From Deltaproteobacteria bacterium (GTDB lineage Bacteria; Desulfobacterota; Desulfomonilia; UBA1062), in NCBI GenBank assembly GCA_020053185.1, contig JAGVNP010000145.1, forward strand, positions 1 through 8,980: a stretch of DNA of 8,980 nucleotides, written 5' to 3'. Every line of letters begins with the position of its first letter. Within the stretch, counting starts at the first letter, position 1. The position numbers were made by a program, and so were the translations under genes. This document shows, piece by piece, positions 5,546-8,980 of the stretch. The notes beneath the pieces were generated by a model. That model made no database searches. It was not told the DNA's origin and saw only the letters and a list, made by a program, of their open reading frames with translations.

Positions 5546-6319
5546 TTATCGGTCTTTAAAGACAGGCTTGCGCTTTTCCAGAAATGCGGCAATGCCTTCT
5601 TGTTTGTCTTCGCTCTCTACCAGATCTCCGAGCAGCCTTCGCTCCATGGCGAGACCGTCTTTCATTGACATTAGAAGTCCGTCTTTTACTGCCTCAATAA
5701 TTGCCCTGACTGCAACCTGGCCTTTTGATGCGATCTTAGCGGCAAGCTTCATTGCTTCATTCATAATCTCAGCCTGCGGTACAACCCTGTTTACGAGCCC
5801 GATCTTTTCTGCTTCTGTCATATCAATGAATTTTCCTGTGAGCATGATCTCTAAGGCCCGTGAAGGACCGAGCAACCTGGAAAGTCTCTGTGTTCCGCCA
5901 AAGCCAGGCAGAATTCCGAGAGAGATTTCAGGAAGCCCCATTGTTGCCTCTGTTCCAGCGATCCTAATGTGGCATGCGAGCGCAAGCTCGGTTCCTCCGC
6001 CGAGGCACAACCCGTTGATCGCAGCTATATAGGGTTTGCGCGAATTTTCTATCTTATTAAGAATGTTGTGGGCTTTTATGGTGATCTCTTTTGCCTGTTC
6101 AGCAGTATTTACTTCCTGCATCTTTTTTATATCAGCACCTGCAACAAAGGCATTGCCCTCTCCAATGATAACCACAACCCTTGCCGCCGCATCCTCTGCG
6201 ATCTGGTTAACGCATTCCTCCAGTTCATCAAGCACCTGGTCGTCGATTGAATTGAACGGAGGGTTATTGATTTTTAAAAGCGCTACTCCTTTTTCATCAA
6301 CAGTATAACTGCACTTCAT
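5546..6319 (-). CDS. Enoyl-CoA hydratase (crotonase family, canonical)
   Basis: Crotonase of 257 residues with all hydratase signatures, probably adding water across a 2-enoyl-CoA double bond. FVAGADIKKM (58-67) and INGLCLGGGTELALACHIRIA (101-121) build the oxyanion hole. E111 and E131 (in GLPEISLGILPGFGGTQRL, from 128) are the catalytic glutamates. The C-terminal EGIAAFLEKRKPVF is typical of the family. The start at 6319 is preferred because AGGAGG lies 5 nt upstream and homology begins at MKCSYTVDEKG. The frame stays open to 6481, but that extension overlaps the thioesterase gene and has unrelated composition. The Shine-Dalgarno begins within the TAA of the thioesterase gene (TAAGGAGG), pointing to coupled translation. 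Confidence 0.9.
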   Translation of the reverse strand: MKCSYTVDEKGVALLKINNPPFNSIDDQVLDELEECVNQIAEDAAARVVVIIGEGNAFVAGADIKKMQEVNTAEQAKEITIKAHNILNKIENSRKPYIAAINGLCLGGGTELALACHIRIAGTEATMGLPEISLGILPGFGGTQRLSRLLGPSRALEIMLTGKFIDMTEAEKIGLVNRVVPQAEIMNEAMKLAAKIASKGQVAVRAIIEAVKDGLLMSMKDGLAMERRLLGDLVESEDKQEGIAAFLEKRKPVFKDR

Positions 6320-6329
6320 TTCAGCCTCC

Positions 6330-6815
6330 TTAACTGCTTTTGACTGCAAATGGATTTGGCATGCCTTCAGGGAATTTTCTGATTTGCCATACTCCATGAA
6401 GCGTGGACACTGCCTTTTCCTGTGTATCTTTGATCTCAAGATCCAGAACAAAGTCTGCCTTTCCGTTTTTGTCTGCTTCATCCTGGATTCTTTTTATTTC
6501 TTCTTCGCTCATTATGAGTTCAAGCGTCACATCGGTTACTGCAGGGCGTTTGAATTTTATGCTCACTTCTTTGACGAGCGGAAAGAATTTAGACATGTCG
6601 AATGAGGCAATATGTATCATGCCACCCATGCATTCTCCAAAGCTGAACAGAGATCCTGCATATATGGTTCCGATATGTCCGGCATTTCCCTGGAAGGGCA
6701 TGAATAGCTTAACATATCCAGGTCTCATCTCGACAACCTTGAGCCCTGTTCGCCTGAGCCCCTCGATGCTCGAAAGCGCAAAATCGATCGCTGCCCTGTA
6801 TTTCTCTTCGATCAT
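6330..6815 (-). CDS. Hotdog-fold thioesterase (PaaI/DUF4442-like)
   Basis: Protein of 161 residues resembling the PaaI/YiiD-C/DUF4442 hotdog thioesterases, which hydrolyse acyl-CoA or aryl-CoA esters. The segment FQGNAGHIGTIYAGSLFSFGE (41-61) corresponds to the family active-site loop and central helix: GHIGT followed by a helix bearing E61. The strand KEVSIKFKRPA is also typical. It may release CoA from a dead-end or final product of the pathway. GGAGG lies about 5 nt before the ATG at 6815. A 47-nt gap separates it from the DUF35 gene upstream, one of the longer gaps in the operon, but I see no convincing promoter there. Substrate unknown. Confidence 0.75.
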   Translation of the reverse strand: MIEEKYRAAIDFALSSIEGLRRTGLKVVEMRPGYVKLFMPFQGNAGHIGTIYAGSLFSFGECMGGMIHIASFDMSKFFPLVKEVSIKFKRPAVTDVTLELIMSEEEIKRIQDEADKNGKADFVLDLEIKDTQEKAVSTLHGVWQIRKFPEGMPNPFAVKSS

Positions 6816-6862
6816 TTTTCCTCCGTAATTTCACATGACATAGAACTTATTTTGTCAGAGAT

Positions 6863-7336
6863 TCAGATCAAAGTGAAGTGTTTTATGTCCATAATGCTGC
6901 CTTTGCGGTTTTCTTCGAACACAGCCTTGACCCTGGCACCGACCTTTACCTTTTCAGGATCAGCACTGTCGAGGAAGTGGGGAAGCGCAGTATCAGCCCC
7001 GTCCAGCTTTACAAAAACGTATCCGTATGGCACAGGCCGCTGTTTGCCTGTTTCAGGATCGACAAATCCGAACTCGATAATGGCGCATACCACGATCTCG
7101 CCTTCATCAGAGACCGGAACAAACTCATACATTGCAACAAAGCACCTGCCGCACACCTTTCTCGGCGGCACATACACCCTTCCGCACTTGGGACATTTTA
7201 CGCCGAACAGTTTTTTGTTCTCTTTTAGCTCCAGAAGAAACTTTGATCCGTATTTTCCAACACTCCATCTGTATGGCTGAAACATATCTCCTGAGTCTAT
7301 TGCGAGAAGTTCTTTATCCGCTTCTTTTTTATCCAT
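6863..7336 (-). CDS. DUF35 zinc-ribbon/OB-fold protein, thiolase partner
   Basis: Protein of 157 residues with the DUF35 layout. An N-terminal helix region (1-40) leads to a rubredoxin-like zinc ribbon, C48-P-K-C51-G and C62-G-R-C65, with PPR between the pairs (57-59). An OB-fold domain (about 70-157) follows. Relatives partner SCP2-type thiolases: in archaea DUF35 bridges acetoacetyl-CoA thiolase and HMG-CoA synthase, BbsA pairs with thiolase BbsB in anaerobic toluene degradation, and DUF35 proteins pair with Ltp aldolases in steroid side-chain cleavage. The gene follows the thiolase-like gene directly, and its Shine-Dalgarno TAGGAGG contains the thiolase TAG. It most likely forms a complex with one or both thiolase-like subunits and guides the acyl-CoA. 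The pairing is inferred from gene order. Confidence 0.88.
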   Translation of the reverse strand: MDKKEADKELLAIDSGDMFQPYRWSVGKYGSKFLLELKENKKLFGVKCPKCGRVYVPPRKVCGRCFVAMYEFVPVSDEGEIVVCAIIEFGFVDPETGKQRPVPYGYVFVKLDGADTALPHFLDSADPEKVKVGARVKAVFEENRKGSIMDIKHFTLI

Positions 7337-7345
7337 TACTGCCTC

Positions 7346-8539
7346 CTATGCCGGTTTGTTCTTTCCCAAAAGCATGACATCAGCCCAGCTGCATCCGCCG
7401 AACCCTGTGGCAAATGCAAAGTTCACATCTTTCTGCACCTGACGCGTGCCTGCCTTGCGCATGATCTGGAGAGCTGCCTCGCCAACGCGTATAAGACCTG
7501 TTGCGCCGATGGGGTTCGAGGACATCACGCCGCCTGAAGGATTTACCGGCATTTCTCCGTCCATGTCAGTGATGCCGTCCCAGACCAATTTCGGTCCCTG
7601 GCCTGGCCCGCAAAAGCCGATGTCTTCCATCCACTTTAGACCTGCATAGGAATAGGGCAGATAAAGTTCGCATACATCGATCTGTTTAAGAGGCTCTTTT
7701 ATGCCAGCCTTTTTAAAAACTTTTCGGGACGAGTCCCGAAGGGTCTCGTTTACATTCCAGTCAAGATCGCCGAGATATACGTAGTTGTGACGGTTTGCTG
7801 TTGCATGCACCCAGGCAGGGATCGGTGCCAGCTTTTCTGCAACATCTTCAGAAGCAAAGATTGCAGCAGCAGCTCCGTCTGTTCTCGGACACATATCGCT
7901 CATCCGTAAGGGGTAGGCCAGCACCTGGTTCTGCTCCGAGCCCACGAGCATATCGACGATCTGTTCTACTTTCATTCCCTTCATCCATTCCTGATGAAGA
8001 TGCGCATACGGATTGTTGAGCGCATGCAGCCGTTCTCTTACTGCAACGCGAGCGCCGTCGCGCTCGGTGATTTTATAATTGTGCATGTACTTGCTTGCTT
8101 CAACTGCGAGTCCTGCAATTGCGCCGCCGAGATTCGGCCGCTCCCATACAGGATGAAATGCAGTGATAATAGCGCCTGTTGTATCAGACTCTGAATTTTT
8201 CTCCCATCCTATAGCAAGCACCCTGTCAAACAGGCCTGATGCAACATGATAGTATGCGCACATCGCTACTGTGGTGCCTGTGGTGCCGCCTGTTGTCACC
8301 TTTATGATAGGCTTCATCACAGCGCCTGAGCCTTCCACGCTCCACATATCAACATAGTTAATGCCTTCGAAATGATCCATGTTTCCTATGACAACTGCAT
8401 CGATATCATTAATGGTGAGTCCGGCATCTTTAAGCGCAGTCTGCACTGCCTCGTTTATGAGTTCAACGCCGTTCACATCTTTTCTTGAGCTTCTTTGATA
8501 TGTCTGACCAAAGCCAACAATTGCTACACGTTTTCCCAT
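7346..8539 (-). CDS. SCP2/lipid-transfer-type thiolase-like protein lacking catalytic Cys and His
   Basis: Thiolase-fold protein of 397 residues, the full family length. The N-terminal VAIVGFGQT (5-13) and C-terminal NPSGGVMSSNPIGATGL (333-349) are clear family marks. At the nucleophile position, where thiolases have CASG or CSSG, it reads GTTG (85-88), so the Cys is replaced by G85. The GHP motif is SNP (341-343), replacing the His by N342. ELYLPYSY (291-298) stands where SCP2 thiolases have the HDCF region and is Tyr-rich as in DUF35-partnered thiolases and Ltp aldolases. Classical thiolysis is therefore unlikely; options are a retro-aldolase-like activity or a non-catalytic subunit paired with the thiolase encoded just upstream. 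AAGGAGG precedes the ATG at 8539 and shares its first two A residues with the preceding TAA. Confidence 0.85.
   Translation of the reverse strand: MGKRVAIVGFGQTYQRSSRKDVNGVELINEAVQTALKDAGLTINDIDAVVIGNMDHFEGINYVDMWSVEGSGAVMKPIIKVTTGGTTGTTVAMCAYYHVASGLFDRVLAIGWEKNSESDTTGAIITAFHPVWERPNLGGAIAGLAVEASKYMHNYKITERDGARVAVRERLHALNNPYAHLHQEWMKGMKVEQIVDMLVGSEQNQVLAYPLRMSDMCPRTDGAAAAIFASEDVAEKLAPIPAWVHATANRHNYVYLGDLDWNVNETLRDSSRKVFKKAGIKEPLKQIDVCELYLPYSYAGLKWMEDIGFCGPGQGPKLVWDGITDMDGEMPVNPSGGVMSSNPIGATGLIRVGEAALQIMRKAGTRQVQKDVNFAFATGFGGCSWADVMLLGKNKPA
7723..7749. repeat. Two overlapping, mutually exclusive inverted repeats inside the thiolase gene
   Basis: TTCGGGAC (7723-7730) pairs perfectly with GTCCCGAA (7733-7740). 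The same bases can instead form ACGAG-T-CCC (7729-7737) with GGG-T-CTCGT (7741-7749) around a GAA loop, with one T-T mismatch. The element lies within codons of residues about 264-272 and does not disturb the frame. The paralogous protein has the same residue spacing there, so no insertion is evident. Function unknown. Confidence 0.5.
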
Positions 8540-8549
8540 CGCATCCTCC

Positions 8550-8980
8550 TTATGATCCCAAAACGATTACGCCATGCGCTTGTCCGCACGGGCCGTTGAT
8601 GCCGTGTGCAAGGGCTTTTTTAGCGCCTTTTATCTGCCGCTTTCCTGCTTCGCCGCGAATCTGGAGCGTGGCTTCGATGAGCCGTGCAAGCCCTGCAACC
8701 AGAACAGGATGTGCTGATATAACACCGCCTGAAGGATTCACCGGTAGATCTCCTGTGAGTTCTGTTGTTCCTGAACGTATGAGGTCGACTCCTTTTCCGT
8801 CTTTTGCTAAACCAATGCCTTCATACCAGAGCAGTTCCATGTATGAGTATGCGTCGTAGAGTTCAGCTACATCAAGTTCCTTCAGAGGATTTTTGATGCC
8901 TGCCGTAGAAAACGCCTTTTGCGCTGCATTTTTCAAAGCCCGCGTGTCTGTCAGATCGCGATAACCCAGGGTGTATGAAT
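8550..8980 (-). CDS. Thiolase-like protein, C-terminal part (5' end outside the window)
   Basis: The frame is open to the right edge, so only about the last 143 residues are seen. The visible part reads SYTLGYRDLTDTRALKN at its start, then DVAELYDAYSY, LPVNPSGGVISAHP and a Gly-rich end (GINGPCGQAHGVIVLG). It is paralogous to the next gene, aligning without gaps over the AGI-to-NPSGG region. It keeps His in SAHP where the neighbour has Asn. The catalytic Cys region lies outside the window. The two thiolase-like proteins and DUF35 probably form a heteromeric complex. A TTG at 8936 could be read as a start but would truncate a conserved domain, so it is rejected. Confidence 0.85.
   Translation of the reverse strand, partial: SYTLGYRDLTDTRALKNAAQKAFSTAGIKNPLKELDVAELYDAYSYMELLWYEGIGLAKDGKGVDLIRSGTTELTGDLPVNPSGGVISAHPVLVAGLARLIEATLQIRGEAGKRQIKGAKKALAHGINGPCGQAHGVIVLGS

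Noticed and set aside
6320..6481. Upstream start for the canonical crotonase, adding 54 residues
   Set aside because: It would overlap the thioesterase gene and has no family similarity, while AGGAGG sits 5 nt before the ATG at 6319.
8934..8936. TTG start making a 128-residue thiolase fragment
   Set aside because: The frame continues to the right edge with thiolase-like sequence (YTLGYRDLTDTRALKN), so this is a gene cut by the window, not a truncated gene.

Overview
The window looks like part of a chromosome or metagenome contig from an anaerobic or facultative bacterium with roughly balanced GC. The Desulfobacterota/Nitrospirota side is my best guess. It rests on the CoA-centred gene set, an iron-sulfur flavoprotein-type reductase and intergenic repeats of the kind scattered through such genomes. 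No rRNA or taxonomic marker is present, so this is inference only.

Region 1 (1-550) has no convincing gene. After an AT-rich stretch comes an island of inverted repeats (157-277), a composite G/C-rich dispersed repeat (290-360), another inverted repeat (373-401), and a tract with clear 7-bp periodicity (421-455, degenerate to about 540). Region 2 (552-1033, minus strand) is a compact type II toxin-antitoxin module. The RelE/ParE-like toxin comes first and the Phd/RelB-like antitoxin second, and the module has its own sigma70-like promoter and a 16-bp palindrome covering the toxin start. Region 3 (1034-1162) holds a second, shorter copy of the dispersed repeat and a second 7-bp array, so the TA module sits between two repeat islands.

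Region 4 (1163-8980, minus strand) is one tightly packed operon that enters from beyond the right edge. In transcription order it encodes a thiolase-like protein (5' end outside the window), a second thiolase-like protein, a DUF35 zinc-ribbon/OB-fold protein, a hotdog thioesterase, a crotonase, an NMO/FabK-type flavoenzyme, a second crotonase, a PP2C-type phosphatase, a second NMO/FabK-type flavoenzyme, and a flavin reductase with an iron-sulfur flavoprotein-like cysteine motif. At five of nine junctions the upstream stop codon is part of the next Shine-Dalgarno sequence.

Together the genes suggest a CoA-thioester pathway: hydration or isomerisation by the crotonases, flavin-dependent redox or double-bond chemistry by the two NMO/FabK relatives, C-C bond cleavage or formation by the thiolase pair with DUF35, and CoA release by the thioesterase. 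The substrate cannot be read from the sequence. The unusual points are a thiolase-like subunit lacking both the nucleophilic Cys and the GHP His, two NMO-family enzymes in a CoA operon, a PP2C phosphatase embedded among catabolic genes, and the heptamer/hairpin islands around the TA module.
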